Shown in pieces: positions 10,708-22,840 of a DNA stretch of 64,000 nucleotides (within the stretch, counting starts at the first letter, position 1; each line of letters begins with the position of its first letter). Below the pieces are notes generated by a model. That model had not been told where the DNA came from. It did no database searches and saw only the letters and a program-made list of their open reading frames with translations. The translations under genes were made by a program, and so were the position numbers. This stretch comes from Chrysogorgia sp. JL179-B06 (lineage: Eukaryota > Cnidaria > Anthozoa > Scleralcyonacea > Chrysogorgiidae): contig JAYKKM010000262.1 in assembly GCA_035772405.1 (NCBI GenBank), positions 388,501 through 452,500 of the forward strand, in the 5' to 3' direction.

Positions 10708-11384
10708 TTAAACAGATATTTATCAACTTGAAAAATAATAAGTTCAGTAATGAAATTTAGTAACAGTATAGCTCACGCACAAAGTCGCTCATAACAGTTA
10801 AAACGTGTTTCCATAAGGCCGCTTCAGTTTGTTTACGTTTTCAGAATCATTTTTCTGAGAATAGGAGCTTGATGATCGTCCATGTATCGTCTGTCTACTC
10901 TGAGCTCTCCCACATTCACTAAAACATTGTTTTATGCATCCAACTATCCAAGTATTACTGATATATATATATATAGTGACTGCCGCATAGGCAGTACATT
11001 AATATCAATTACATCACTTTCGCTCTCCACCTGACTGGAGCATCTCACCGGCAATAAGGTTACAGGTTCGATTCTAGTATGGGAATCAGAATAATTTTTC
11101 TGAAGATATGAGCTTGCATGATTGGACCATATCGTTTATAAGACCTATTACGGTAATTTATTTCATACGAAGCAATTAATAAATTATAATTTCATATATA
11201 TATTTTAATCTTTTACATGCATGTTTAGAGACCATTAGACCAAGTGCAATTAATCATTTCATTTTAATAGTTTAATACTATTTATACTTTCAAACTACAT
11301 GTACCATTACCAGTACACTGTACAGTACTATTTGAGGCTGCAGTTATAACATTGTTATTGGTTTTGGATTAGTAATTTTCAATG

Positions 11385-14300
11385 CAGGTACTCTACGTTG
11401 TAAGATATTACTCTACGTTGTAACTTGTAAGATGTCACTCTACATTGTAAGATGTTACTCTACGTTGTAAGACGTCACGCTACGTTGTGAGACATTACGC
11501 TGCGTTGAAAGACGTTAAGCTACGTTGTAAGACGTTACTCTACGTTGTAAGACGTTACTCTACGTTGTAAGACGTTACTCTACGTTGTAAGATGTTACTC
11601 TACGTTGTAAGATGTTACTCTACGTTGTAAGATGTTACTCTACGTTGTAAGATGTTACTACGTTGTAAGATGTTACTCTACGTTGTAAGATGTTACTCTA
11701 CGTTGTAAGATGTTACTCTACGTTGTAAGATGTTACTCTACGTTGTAAGATGTTACACTACGTTGTAAGATGTTACTGTACGTTGTAAGATGTTACTCTA
11801 CGTTGTAAGACGTTACTCTACGTTGTAAGATGTTACTCTACGTTGTAAGATGTTACTCTACGTTGTGAGATGTTACTCTACGTTGTAAGATGTTACTCTA
11901 CGTTGTAAGATGTTACTCTACGTTGTAAGATGTTACTCTACGTTGTAAGATGTTACTCTACGTTGTAAGACGTTACTCTACGTTGTAAGATGTTACTCTA
12001 CGTTGTAAGATGTTACTCTACGTTGTAGGACGTTACTCTACGTTGTAAGATGTTACTCTACGTTGTAAGACGTTACTCTACGTTGTAAGATGTTACTCTA
12101 CGTTGTAAGATGTTACTCTACGTTGTAAGACGTTACTCTACGTTGTAAGACGTTACTCTACGTTGTAAGACGTTACTCTACGTTGTAAGATGTTACTCTA
12201 CGTTGTAAGATGTTACTCTACGTTGTAGGACGTTACTCTACGTTGTAAGATGTTACTCTACGTTGTAAGACGTTACTCTACGTTGTAAGATGTTACTCTA
12301 CGTTGTAAGATGTTACTCTACGTTGTAAGACGTTACTCTACGTTGTAAGACGTTACTCTACGTTGTAACATGTTACTCTACGTTGTAAGATGTTACTCAA
12401 CGTTGTAAGACGTTACTCTACGTTGTAAGATGTTACTCTACGTTGTAAGATGTTACTCTACGTTGTAAGACGTTACTCTACGTTGTAAGATGTTACTCTA
12501 CGTTGTAAGATGTTACTCTACGTTGTAAGACGTTACTCTACGTTGTAAGATGTTACTCTACGTTGTGAGATGTTACTCTACGTTGTAAGATGTTACTCTA
12601 CGTTGTAAGATGTTACTCTACGTTGTAAGATGTTACTCTACGTTGTAAGATGTTACTCTACGTTGTAAGACGTTACTCTACGTTGTAAGACGTTACTCTA
12701 CGTTGTAAGATGTTACTCTACGTTGTGAGATGTTACTCTACGTTGTAAGACGTTACTCTACGTTGTAAGATGTTACTCTACGTTGTGAGATGTTACTCTA
12801 CGTTGTAAGACGTTACTCTACGTTGTAAGACGTTACTCTACGTTGTAAGACGTTACTCTACGTTGTAAGATATTACTCTACGTTGTAAGATGTTACTCTA
12901 CGTTGTAAGATGTTACTCTACGTTGTAAGATGTTACTCTACGTTGTAAGATGTTACTCTACGTTGTAAGACGTTACGCTACGTTGTAAGATGTTACTCTA
13001 CGTTGTAAGATGTTACTCTACGTTGTAAGATGTTACTCTACGTTGTAAGATGTTACTCTACGTTGTAAGATGTTACTCTACGTTGTAAGATGTTACTCTA
13101 CGTTGTAAGATGTTACTCTACGTTGTGAGATGTTACTCTACGTTGTAAGATGTTACTCTACGTTGTAAGATGTTACTCTACGTTGTAAGATGTTACTCTA
13201 CGTTGTAAGATGTTACTCTACGTTGTAAGATGTTACTCTACGTTGTAAGATGTTACTCTACGTTGTAAGATGTTACTCTACGTTGTAAGATGTTACTCTA
13301 TGTTGTAAGATGTTACTCTACGTTGTAAGATGTTACTCTACGTTGTAAGATGTTACTCTACGTTGTAAGATGTTACTCTACGTTGTGCGATGTTACTCTA
13401 CGTTGTAAGATGTTACTCTACGTTGTAAGATGTTACTCTACGTTGTAAGATGTTACTGTACGTTGTAAGATGTTACTGTACGTTGTAAGATGTTACTCTA
13501 CGTTGTAAGATGTTACTGTACGTTGTAAGACGTTACGCTACGTTGTAAGATGTTACTCTACGTTGTAAGACACAAAGACGTTACGCTACGTTGTAAGACG
13601 CTACTCTACGTTGTAAGATGTTACTCTACGTTGTAAGATGTTACTCTATGTTGTAAGATGTTACTGTACGTTGTAAGATGTTACTCTACGTTGTAAGATG
13701 TTACTCTACGTTGTAAGATGTTACTCTACGTTGTGCGATGTTACTCTACGTTGTGCGATGTTACTCTACGTTGTAAGATGTTACTCTACGTTGTAAGATG
13801 TTACTCTACGTTGTAAGATGTTACTCTACGTTGTAAGATGTTACTGTACGTTGTAAGATGTTACTCTACGTTGTAAGATGTTACTCTATGTTGTAAGATG
13901 TTACTGTACGTTGTAAGATGTTACTCTACGTTGTAAGATGTTACTCTACGTTGTAAGATGTTACTCTACGTTGTAAGATGTTACTCTACGTTGTGCGATG
14001 TTACTCTACGTTGTAAGATGTTACTCTACGTTGTAAGATGTTACTCTACGTTGTAAGATGTTACTCTACGTTGTAAGATGTTACTGTACGTTGTAAGATG
14101 TTACTCTACGTTGTAAGATGTTACTGTACGTTGTAAGACGTTACTCTACGTTGTAAGACGTTACGCTACGTTGTAAGATGTTACTCTACGTTGTAAGATG
14201 TTACTCTACGTTGTAAGATGTTACTCTACGTTGTAAGACGTTACTCTACGTTGTAAGATGTTACTCTACGTTGTAAGATGTTACTCTACGTTGTAAGATG

Positions 14301-15660
14301 TTACTCTACGTTGTAAGATGTTACGCTATGCTGTAAGACGTTACGCTACCTTGTAAGATGTTACGCTACGTTGTAAGATGTTACTCTACGTTGTAAGATG
14401 TTACTCTACGTTGTAAGACGTTACTCTACGTTGTAAGACGTTACGCTACGTTGTAAGACGTTACGCTACGTTGTAAGACGCTACGTTGTAAGACGTTACG
14501 CTACGTTGTAAGATGTTACGCTACGTTGTAAGATGTTACTCTACGTTGTAAGACGTTAAGCTACGTTGTAAGACGTTACTCTACGTTGTAAGACGCTACT
14601 CTACGTTGTAAGATGTTACTCTACGTTGTAAGATGTTACTCTATGTTGTAAGATGTTACTGTACGTTGTAAGATGTTACTCTACGTTGTAAGATGTTACT
14701 CTACGTTGTAAGATGTTACTCTACGTTGTAAGATGTTACTCTACGTTGTGCGATGTTACTCTACGTTGTAAGATGTTACTCTACGTTGTAAGATGTTACT
14801 CTACGTTGTAAGATGTTACTCTACGTTGTAAGATGTTACTGTACGTTGTAAGATGTTACTCTACGTTGTAAGATGTTACTGTACGTTGTAAGACGTTACT
14901 CTACGTTGTAAGACGTTACGCTACGTTGTAAGATGTTACTCTACGTTGTAAGATGTTACTCTACGTTGTAAGATGTTACTCTACGTTGTAAGACGTTACT
15001 CTACGTTGTAAGATGTTACTCTACGTTGTAAGATGTTACTCTCCGTTGTAAGATGTTACTCTACGTTGTAAGATGTTACGCTACGTTGTAAGACGTTACG
15101 CTACCTTGTAAGATGTTACGCTACGTTGTAAGATGTTACTCTACGTTGTAAGATGTTACTCTACGTTGTAAGACGTTACTCTACGTTGTAAGACGTTACG
15201 CTACGTTGTAAGACGTTACACTACGTTGTAAGATGTTACGCTACGTTGTAAGATGTTACTCTACGTTGTAAGACGTTAAGCTACGTTGTAAGACGTTACT
15301 CTACGTTGTAAGATCTTACGCTACGTTGTAACATGTTACTCTACGTTATAAGATCTTACGCTACGTTGTAAGACGTTACGCTACGTTGTAAGACGTTACG
15401 CTACGTTGTAAGACGTTACGCTACGTTGTAAGACGTTACGCTACGTTGTAAGACGTTACGCTACGTTTTAACTCGTTATACGCTAGTTTGTTAAACGTTA
15501 CGCTAAGTTGTACGACGCTACGTAAAGTTGTAGACGCTAGTACGCCATGCAACGTTTTACGACGCTAGAAGGCGTTAAGCTACGTTGTAAGACGTTATGC
15601 TACGCTGTAAGGCGCTACGCAACGTTGTAAGACGCTACGCAACATTGGGAGATGTTTAAT
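11385..15660 (+). repeat. 4.2-kb satellite of a 20-bp unit, about 210 copies
   Basis: The unit is TACGTTGTAAGATGTTACTC. From about 11684 to 13565 every 60-base line holds exactly three units with no insertion or deletion, so roughly 94 units keep a perfect 20-bp register. The main variants are GATGTT/GACGTT (a TpG/CpG alternation), ACTC/ACGC, TGTGCG for TGTAAG, and CTATG for CTACG. Both edges are degenerate (11385-11520 and 15460-15660). The unit has stops in every frame over its 60-base super-period and cannot encode protein. It has no spacers, so it is not a CRISPR array. Confidence 0.97.
13866..15300 (+). repeat. Higher-order duplication inside the satellite
   Basis: Rare variants recur at a constant offset of 755 bp: CTATGTTG at 13886 and 14641, TGTGCG near 13991 and 14745, GCTACCTTG at 14346 and 15101. 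Beyond about 14480 the offset drops to 720 (AGACGTTAAG at 14551 and 15271), explained by loss of one 20-bp and one 15-bp unit. A shorter 240-bp offset links 13640-13720 with 13880-13960. Confidence 0.8.
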
Positions 15661-17143
15661 ACACTACATTGATTGTGACACTAAAGAAAAATGCGAAACT
15701 GTTTTGGAACGCTAATTCGGACCCTGATAGATTTCCCTAGCAGTATTAATCAGCTATTTTATGTTTAGTTATTGTTTTTCTCAGACAAGTTGTTCATCTT
15801 CAAGTGTTACTCCTCGTCTAGTAAAAACAGAGATTTACGCGCGCGATTTTTCGCACTCTTGACAGCTGCGGAGCGCGTGCCTGCGCGCTCGCGTCCCATG
15901 GCCAGGCCTGCAATGCATCGAATCAAATTTCGATCAATGCAGGTTATAGCCCAGAAACTATAGTCAAAATATGGCAATTCAACTATTCTACCTGAAAAGA
16001 AGTACTGAGACTTTACGAAAATATCCGGCAGAATATTTTTCAATTATCTGGCCGGATTGTAAAAACCACCTTAGATGGTGACTGGGCTAGATGCCATGTC
16101 AGACACACAGACAAATAGGCTGACGTTTTATATAAATATCCTGAATTCAAAACATAGTCCTAATCTCAAACCTAATACTTTTTAGTGGCTCTGATATGGA
16201 CTTCTTTGTGTACCAGCACAGAGTAGGGTAGTATTTCTTTATTCCAGGGCTAAGTTTAGAGTTTTTTTTATGGTTGGAGTTTTTGTATATCTAAAGAATC
16301 TAAATCTCGAGAAAACAACGATAATAATTAATAAATTATTTTATAAAGGAATAACTACAGTATATATAATCTCGGATACTTGACATTCAGCTTTGCCTGG
16401 CTAGATTTGTAGCATGACTCATCATTTCTGATTTTCTTTTGCAGACTACAAAATTTCTCCTTCTCTGTTGGTGACTGCATGAGAATCATTTGGGATGAGA
16501 AATGAAGAAGGAGACCGTGATGTTCACCACCTCTTGTTTTACTGAAAACATAACCTCCTGGTAGAGGTAACTAATACATTTATAACTAATACATATCTAA
16601 CTAGAAGACCTCAATTCTGAAAACAGATTTGGAATTACCAAGTCGAAATACATAACATATTGTGTCTATTATATTATGAGAACATGCATATCCTTCGTAA
16701 AAGCCTGTTATGTGCTTCGTCATGTATTATTTTGAACGTTATCTCGGTCAATATTTAACCATTTTCAATTCTGAAAATTAAACAGATATGGAATTACCTA
16801 GTCAAAGTACATAATATATGTGCCTATTATGTTATGCAAACGTTGTACTTAAAAATTAATCGGCCATGTTTGTGCCGTTTTTCTCCCGAACGAATATTGG
16901 CTGATTAAAACGGATCACGCAAAAGGCGTACTCGGAACTTACCGGTTGGTCTCAGCCAATCATGCGTACGAGATTTGGTCCTACCATGTACAGCTATATA
17001 TATTATATATATATCAATTTTCCTTATAAATCCTTAGAATATGTAGTTTAATCTAGTGAAATGCCAAATATTACTTGCAATATACCCAGAATCTTATACC
17101 TTCCCATATATACAGAATTTGTGACTATTGGCTCTTGGCAACG
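15661..17143. other. Intergenic, AT-rich; one 150-bp direct repeat pair
   Basis: No gene is recognised. Blocks at about 16615-16700 and 16765-16850 are diverged direct repeats (GGAATTACC(A/T)AGTC phrase). A GC-rich patch lies near 15835-15905. The segment 16440-16560 has some coding-like composition but no motif that I know. Confidence 0.4.
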
Positions 17144-17144
17144 G

Positions 17145-17217
17145 CCTCCGTAGCTCAGTGGTCAGAGCACTGCACTAGCATCGCAGGGTCACGGGTTCAA
17201 TTCCAACCGGAAGGTCT
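17145..17217 (+). repeat. tRNA-Ala(AGC)-like sequence, probable SINE head or pseudogene
   Basis: A D-arm with TAGCTCAGTGGTCAG (A box), an anticodon stem CTGCA/CGCAG with loop CTAGCAT (anticodon AGC), and a B box GGGTTCAATTCC are all visible. The T stem does not pair properly and the acceptor stem has mismatches, so a working tRNA is unlikely. It lies directly before an inverted-repeat element. Confidence 0.6.
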
Positions 17218-17243
17218 TGAAATTGTATTTTTCGCAACTGGTA

Positions 17244-17934
17244 AGGCCAAAAAAAAAAATACCTGGGTTTCCTATTTCTTGTTCCAAAAACTTAGGTAGG
17301 GTAGGTCGGTTTTCTTTTTTTTTTTTCCCTTTTTTTTTAATACTAACTGCCCAATGCTCATGCACAGAATAGTCTTTCCAGAACAAAATGTAAAAATTTA
17401 ATATCACAGATATTTAATACCATACTGCTACAGCTAGAAAACGAGCACCATTGTATGAACCTCTTTGTAAAAAGTATCACTGCAGTTGAGTTATATCTTC
17501 ACAATCAATAGCTTCATGCTCTTTACGAGTACAAGAGAACATTAAGTTCTTTATTTCAAACTTTGAGATGAGATCTGCCACGGTCAAACTTGCTTGAATA
17601 TCAAATGTGTCTGTCTCGTTGGTTCCTGCTGCTTGCGACTGAAATATCGTAAATTGCATAATCCGCGTGGCCGTGATAACGCTCGAATATATCCAACATC
17701 GAAAAATGATTTGCTACTGAAACAAAGAGATTCTTTTCGCTTGAATGGTCGCATTTTTTAAAGCTAATTTTGATCACGCTTGCAGGACCGGTGGTCGCCA
17801 TCTTTCATGTTTCAACCTCGTCCCCAGGCTCTTTTGCTTCCGCGCGACCAAAATTCAGTGAATAAAAAGATTCAGTGGCCAAAACCTAGGTAGGGTCGGG
17901 AAACCGGAAACCCATATATTTTTTTTTTTGGCCT
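17244..17934. mobile_element. Inverted-repeat element (MITE), about 690 bp
   Basis: The ends are AGGCCAAAAAAAAAAATA and its complement at 17916-17934. They continue inwards with GGGTTTCC and CCTACC blocks that pair at about 17285-17310 and 17885-17912. No transposase is visible. The flanks do not show a clear target duplication. Confidence 0.6.
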
Positions 17935-18149
17935 AAAGGAAATTATTGTTAGTACAACTATTGACTATAACAAAATTTTATGAACACTTTCAAAAGAACT
18001 CAGTGAAATATTAATATTTCCCTTTATGACCTGATCGATAACATTTGCAGTTAAACTATTCTAGGACAAAGCTCCTCATTACGAAAAGCTATATTTAAGG
18101 ACATTTGTGCTGGTCTTAGATAAGTAAAGATTTCGATTATTGCTTAAAC

Positions 18150-18500
18150 CATGCGATCATGAGTTTTACTAGTTTGGCAGAATTGTTCTTTATTGCTGTA
18201 ACTGATTATTCTTTCAAGCTGCTGTTTCTGTCGTCGTTGCCGCGTACACTTTCTTCAAAACCCTTGTTGGATGTCAAACCCTTTCGGATATTTTGGTTTA
18301 GTTGACTCGCGATCTTCCAACCCTTTACATTCGATCACTTCGCCCACGCGTTTACGATTTTGTGTTAGACGTGTCGGATTTGAAATGTTTTATAGATCCC
18401 ACCCACGTATTGTATTGTATATGGGCGCAAGTTCAGGTTGCTTCCGTCTCGCAATTTACGTTACGACCGAATTTCTTTCTGTCCAGTAGAATACGACTTG
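18150..18500 (-). pseudogene. BEL/Pao gag-like remnant, copy 1
   Basis: On the minus strand this matches 21749-22042, which reads as a basic, glutamine-rich segment (CTRQRRQKQQLE) ending in KFNGS. That layout recalls the region just before the DUF1759-type Gag domain of BEL/Pao retrotransposons. Stops and frame changes break it. The family call is from memory of conserved phrases and should be checked by profile search. Confidence 0.5.
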
Positions 18501-18529
18501 ATCGCATCTAGTCCTCAAGAGTAATCCGT

Positions 18530-19450
18530 CAATGTATATTCGTATTTGGGATTCAACAAGCTCCTTAAATTAGGAAATCTTCACTAAATATGGAAACTCG
18601 GAGTCAATTATATGATTCGACCTATTGAGCCGTGCGATCGCGAGTTTTCGTAGCTTAGCAGAATTGTACTTTTTTGCTGCATCTTATCTTCTTTCTAGCT
18701 AATGTCTCTGTTGCCGTTGCCACACATGACTTTCTTGTAAATCGTTATTAAATCTCAAGCGCTGAATTTCTTCCTTTTGTTGATTCACCTAATTATTAAA
18801 GTGCACCTGACATCAAAAATGTTATTATCTTATTTGGAAGAACTTTTAAAATGATAAAGTAACTTCTTTTGAAGATTTTCGTTTCTTCGCTTTCTTTTTG
18901 AGATATATCAGTTTGTTTGATATGCAAATGTCTGGAATTTACGTCACACATGCATAATGACTTATCAGAGAATGTTATATATCTTTGCGTTCATGAAATA
19001 AAAACACTAAAGTGTGAATAACACGTGTCCACAACACCAAACGTCTCGATTTTAAAGGATTTCGTTCGAGAATGAAGAGATACACACATTTCTCCGATAA
19101 GTCATTATGCATGTGTGACGTAAATTCCGGACATTTGCATATCAAACAAACTGATATATCTCAAAAAGAAAGCGAATAAACGAAAATCTTCAAAAGAAGT
19201 TACTTTATCACTTTAAAAGTTCTTCCAAATAAGACAATAAAATTTTTTGATGTCAGGTGCACTTTAACATCATCTTTCGTGACTTTATTTTCGATCTCTT
19301 CGCCCCATGCTGAGACGTCTTCGTCAGCGTCTCATGCAGTTAACATTTTCTTTTCGATCGCTTGTTTCACGTCCTTGGTAGTAATCATTATTTTGGAACT
19401 CGAAGTCTTCTGTCGAGTTCTTCATCTTCGTTTACAAGTTCAGCGTAAGT
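18530..19450 (-). pseudogene. BEL/Pao gag-like remnant, copy 2, split by a MITE
   Basis: Starting at the minus-strand ATG at 19388, the frame reads MITTKDVKQAIEKKM followed, after one stop, by ADEDVSAWGEEIENK. This is an acidic N-terminus typical of the group. The copy is interrupted by an inverted-repeat element at 18796-19267. After it comes the basic segment, and then a shortened segment also seen at 22261-22479, where KFSYLKE and IRAYID recall DUF1759. Confidence 0.5.
18796..19267. mobile_element. Hairpin MITE with about 185-bp inverted repeats
   Basis: Ends TTAAAGTGCACCTGACATCA and the complement at 19245-19267 continue as near-perfect inverted repeats to about 18980 and 19085. The insertion splits the gag remnant. 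The unsplit relative near 22502 shows the joined target around CTTAAC, consistent with a TTAA-like target. Confidence 0.8.
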
Positions 19451-19499
19451 TTAAGGATATATTTTAAGAATAATACTTAGTTATAGTGAGCACAGCTTC

Positions 19500-19900
19500 C
19501 GCTCAAGGTTGGTCATCCGTTACCTCATTCTCGCGAGGTCTCTCTATCTCTAGATCGAACTAGTCGAAATCACCAGTACTTGTATCCCGTTGAAGATGCC
19601 GCGTGTTGCGAATTTCCCTCCCCAAGCATCAACAACAAGTCACAATTAGTTTTGAATATTTTATTTCACTTTAAAATCACACACGACGTCTCGTCTTTCT
19701 CACAAAGAAGCACTGACACCATCACACAGTTACCATCGCACAGTCACTTTTCACTCTTGATCCAACATAACGGTATCGCATTACTCTCAACTCTTCGCCC
19801 TGCCTTAATCCTGCTTAATTCAACACCCCGTTTAGCTTCAGTCAATAAATTATGAACGCTACCTGAACAGTTTACGTTTCGCCCTTACATTTCTCAACAT
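19500..19900 (+). repeat. Spacer segment of the composite repeat module
   Basis: Phrases ATCCGTTACCTCATT, CACCAGTACTTGTATCCCGTT and GACCTGGACAGTTT-like blocks recur downstream of gag remnants at 26810-26960 and 32060-32800. No coding function is recognised. Confidence 0.55.
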
Positions 19901-20179
19901 GGTTAGCGAAACTCGTGAACGATCTGAACGTCGTGGGTTCGCACCCCGTAACCGCATCATATAATCATGATGATTTCATGTATTCCCTTTCAGTTGGGTT
20001 TTCCGTTCAACTAATAGTGATAAACAGAATTGTCGAGCGCTTAAAACATGAGCAATCTTATGCTACGTGACTGTAAATAAATCATACTCGTACCATTATT
20101 TTAATAACACATATATCGGGATTAAGGAAACTCGAGGAATGTATACGTATGTTACGAGTCAATAATAATTATGATAATC

Positions 20180-20262
20180 TACATATAGCTCAATGGTTAG
20201 AATATCTTTGTGGTCAGAAGGTTGCAAGTTGAATTCTCAGGGACTCAGAAATGGTCTGAATG
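20180..20262 (+). repeat. tRNA-like segment (A-box-like TAGCTCAATGGTTAG), diverged
   Basis: TAGCTCAATGGTTAGAATATC and a weak B box (GCAAGTTGAATTCTC) are followed by ACTCAGAAATGGTCTGAATG. Equivalent diverged segments lie at 27175-27235 and 33005-33085. It is part of the recurring composite module and is probably a decayed tRNA-derived SINE. Confidence 0.5.
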
Positions 20263-20394
20263 AAGACGAACTTCAGCCCCAAAGATTACGTCTCACATAA
20301 TTTTAACTCAACATAATAAACAAACATGATAACAACATAATGAAATGTCGGTATTTGAATAAAATAATGATATAGAAGTCGTGCGTTAGGTAGG

Positions 20395-20715
20395 CAGTGT
20401 AAAATATGAATTAAAAGGCTGGTGTACTGCTGAAATAATGAATAGGAGGTGTAACGTTTTGAGCGAAGGCTCTTCGTCCTTTCTCCTCTCTCCTTCAAGG
20501 CCGTGAAATAGAAAGTGGAGAAGCGCTGACGAATGTAATACAACAGCTCTCCGTCTTGCAAAACTCTCTTTCGTGGACTTGGAAGTCTCTGCGCAAGAGA
20601 GAGTCCATCTGTAAAGTGACATAATGCCTTTCACTCTATAATGAAGGCAGAATTAAGGCGTTCACTCGACGTTAGACTTCCTATTCATTATTTTGACAGT
20701 ACAGCAACGTTTTAG
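20395..20715. mobile_element. Hairpin MITE of the CGAAACGTTAGAC family, copy 1
   Basis: The left arm reads CTGCTGAAATAATGAATAGG and continues through GTAACGTTTTGAGCGAAGG. The right arm carries the complement, ending CTATTCATTATTTTGACAG. Sister copies lie at 29520-29860 and 33165-33460. Another is split by a LINE (27300-27375 and 28735-28810), and diverged relatives lie at 23865-23935 and 36405-36490. Confidence 0.75.
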
Positions 20716-21496
20716 CATTTTTGATTAGTAATTAAATCAGGTGTAACTTGGGCTTCTGTCTGTTAATTAATACAAAGCTCGCCTTACCTCTTGTCTTCTC
20801 CTTGCTATTCACATAAGGTTACCATCATGAAGAGTTGTTCTCTTGGTCTTAATACTTTCACAGTGAAACAAGCAATGGTTTACTTTGCATCACCCTCGCA
20901 TATTTAATAGCAGTCTTCACGTGATTTTGACGTGTCATTCTCAGATTTTCTTTGGGGGCATGGGAACGAGAAAGGCTCATCTTGACTATTCTCATGTGAA
21001 ACTTTTTGAAAGCTTTTTTATTCATTTATTCATGAAACGTTTTTTACTGAAAACTAATAACATAGTCCTTATAATAATCATCTGCAGCGATATTCTTAAA
21101 ATATGGGCCAGTCAAGCCTTGAATCACCATTATTTATTCCTCTCTCAAAGACGAGACGATACAGAATGATGCTGGATGAAACGAAGAGGAGGAGAACACC
21201 AATGTTTTTATTATATTTTAGATTTTGTACTTTCACTACTTTGATATAGGTATCAATTTATGAAGCTAGAACAAATCTCGCTTTGTTGTGTAAAAGAGCA
21301 CAATGTGCTTCTGTGTAATACTTGAGGGAATTGTGTCAAACTTGTGTAGTATATCTGATTTTTCGTATGTTTTTATGAATTCTCATCACAGCCCAAGAAA
21401 TACGACTAATATACATATTGTAGTAACGCTTCTACTTCAAGTTCATGACGACTTTATTAACAAACACGGAATTTGTGAGACACCATAGTGACAGGA
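20716..21496. other. Intergenic, no gene seen
   Basis: AT-rich sequence with only short motif-free open frames. Its first part (TTTTTGATTAGTAATTAAATCAGG and onwards) is shared with the flanks of the other copies of the hairpin MITE, so it belongs to the repeated module. Confidence 0.4.
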
Positions 21497-21560
21497 TTAT
21501 TATTATTATTATTAAAACTTATTTACACACACACGGTAGTGTACCAGTTTCTTGATTTTC
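21497..21560 (-). repeat. LINE 3'-end fragment with (AAT)n tail
   Basis: TTATTATTATTATTATTAAAACTTATTTACACA resembles the junction at 30928-30975, where an (AAT)n tail, read on the minus strand, follows the 3' end of a CR1/L2-like LINE. Only the extreme 3' end is present. Confidence 0.4.
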
Positions 21561-21748
21561 AAAGGGCCGTGTTCCGACAAATCTAAAACTAACATATTTA
21601 TAACTAATGCATTTATAACTAATAACATTTGCAGTTAAACCATTCCAGGACAAAGCTCTTCGATTAGAAAAGTATTTTTTAAGGAAATTTCTGCTGGGAT
21701 TAGATAAGTAAAAATTTCGGTTATTGCTACGTAATTGGTGATATATTA

Positions 21749-22042
21749 TTATTGTTGAAATCGATACGATCCATTGAACTTTACTAGATTGGCATGAGTT
21801 TTACTAGATTGGCAGAATTGTTCTTTATTACTGGAACTGATTATTCTTTCAAGCTGCTGTTTCTGTCGTCGTTGCCGCGTACACTTTCTGCAAAACCCTT
21901 GTTGGATGTCAAACGCTGACGGATTTGTTGGTTTAGTTGACTCACGATCTTCCGACACTTTACATTCGATCTCTTCGCCCACGTGTTTACGATTCTTGTG
22001 TTCGACGTGTCGGATTTGAAAGTCTTTTGTGGATCCACCCAC
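21749..22042 (-). pseudogene. BEL/Pao gag-like remnant, copy 3 (97 codons open)
   Basis: This is the longest uninterrupted example of the segment: GEEIE, a basic CTRQRRQKQQLE block, then KFNGS, after which the expected continuation is missing. It is paired with copy 4 downstream on the plus strand, as copy 1 is with copy 2, so the pair was duplicated as a unit. Confidence 0.5.
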
Positions 22043-22260
22043 GTATTGTATTTGGACGCAAGTTAAGGTTGCTTCTCTCGCGATTTCGTTTCGACCGAGT
22101 TTCTTTCAGCTGTCCACTCGAATAGGGCTTGGAACCAGTTAGGTAAACGTCCACTTCTTCCATTCATGTCCAGTTCCCACCAGATCTCACCGTATGCCAG
22201 ATAACTTGTTCAAGGTAATCTTAGTTCGATAATGCTCATGCATGTAGTCCTCAAGATCAA

Positions 22261-22680
22261 TCAGTCAATGTATGCTCGTATTTGGGATACAACGGGCTCC
22301 TTAAGATAAGAAAACTTCAAGGAATCTTGAAACTCGGAGACAATATGATACGATCCATTGAGCCGTGCGATCTGCACGTGTTTTGGTTGCTTGGCAGAAT
22401 TGTACTTCTTTGCTGTATCTGATATATTTTCCTTTCTAGCTGCTGTCGCCGTTGCCGCATAAACTTTCATCAAAACCATTGTCAGATCTCAATTGTTTTA
22501 GTTGACTCATCTTAACACCGTCTTTGGTGACTTTATGCTGAGTTGACCCCATGCTGAGTCGTCGTCTTCTTCAGTTTCTCTAGCAGTCCAAATTTTCTCT
22601 TCGATCGCTTGTTTCACGTCCTTAATGGTCATCATTATTTTGGAAATCTTTTATCGGCTCGTTGGAGATGCCATGTCTTG
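22261..22680 (-). pseudogene. BEL/Pao gag-like remnant, copy 4
   Basis: The 72-codon open segment at 22261-22479 runs from a basic alanine-rich start through RLNGSYHI to KFSYLKE and IRAYID. In the family I have in mind, a longer stretch separates the NGS and KFSYLKE motifs. All copies here share the same shortened spacing, so the internal deletion came before their amplification. The more N-terminal part lies at 22500-22680 with frame breaks. Confidence 0.5.
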
Positions 22681-22840
22681 CGAATTTCCCTCACCAAGTA
22701 TCAACGACAATAAACAATTTGAAACAATTCGTGTTTCGTTTGAATCGCTCAGTTTAATTAAAGTTAGTAACCACAATGGGGTGTCATTGTTGAACAAAGT
22801 ATATACAAAGAAGTTGAAAGGCTTTTTTGATGCAAATTAA

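Noticed and set aside
11385..15660. CRISPR-like array
   Set aside because: Units abut without spacers and the context is eukaryotic; it is a satellite.
20286..20634. Minus-strand open frames over the MITE
   Set aside because: They are shadows of hairpin repeat sequence; the equivalents in sister copies are broken differently.
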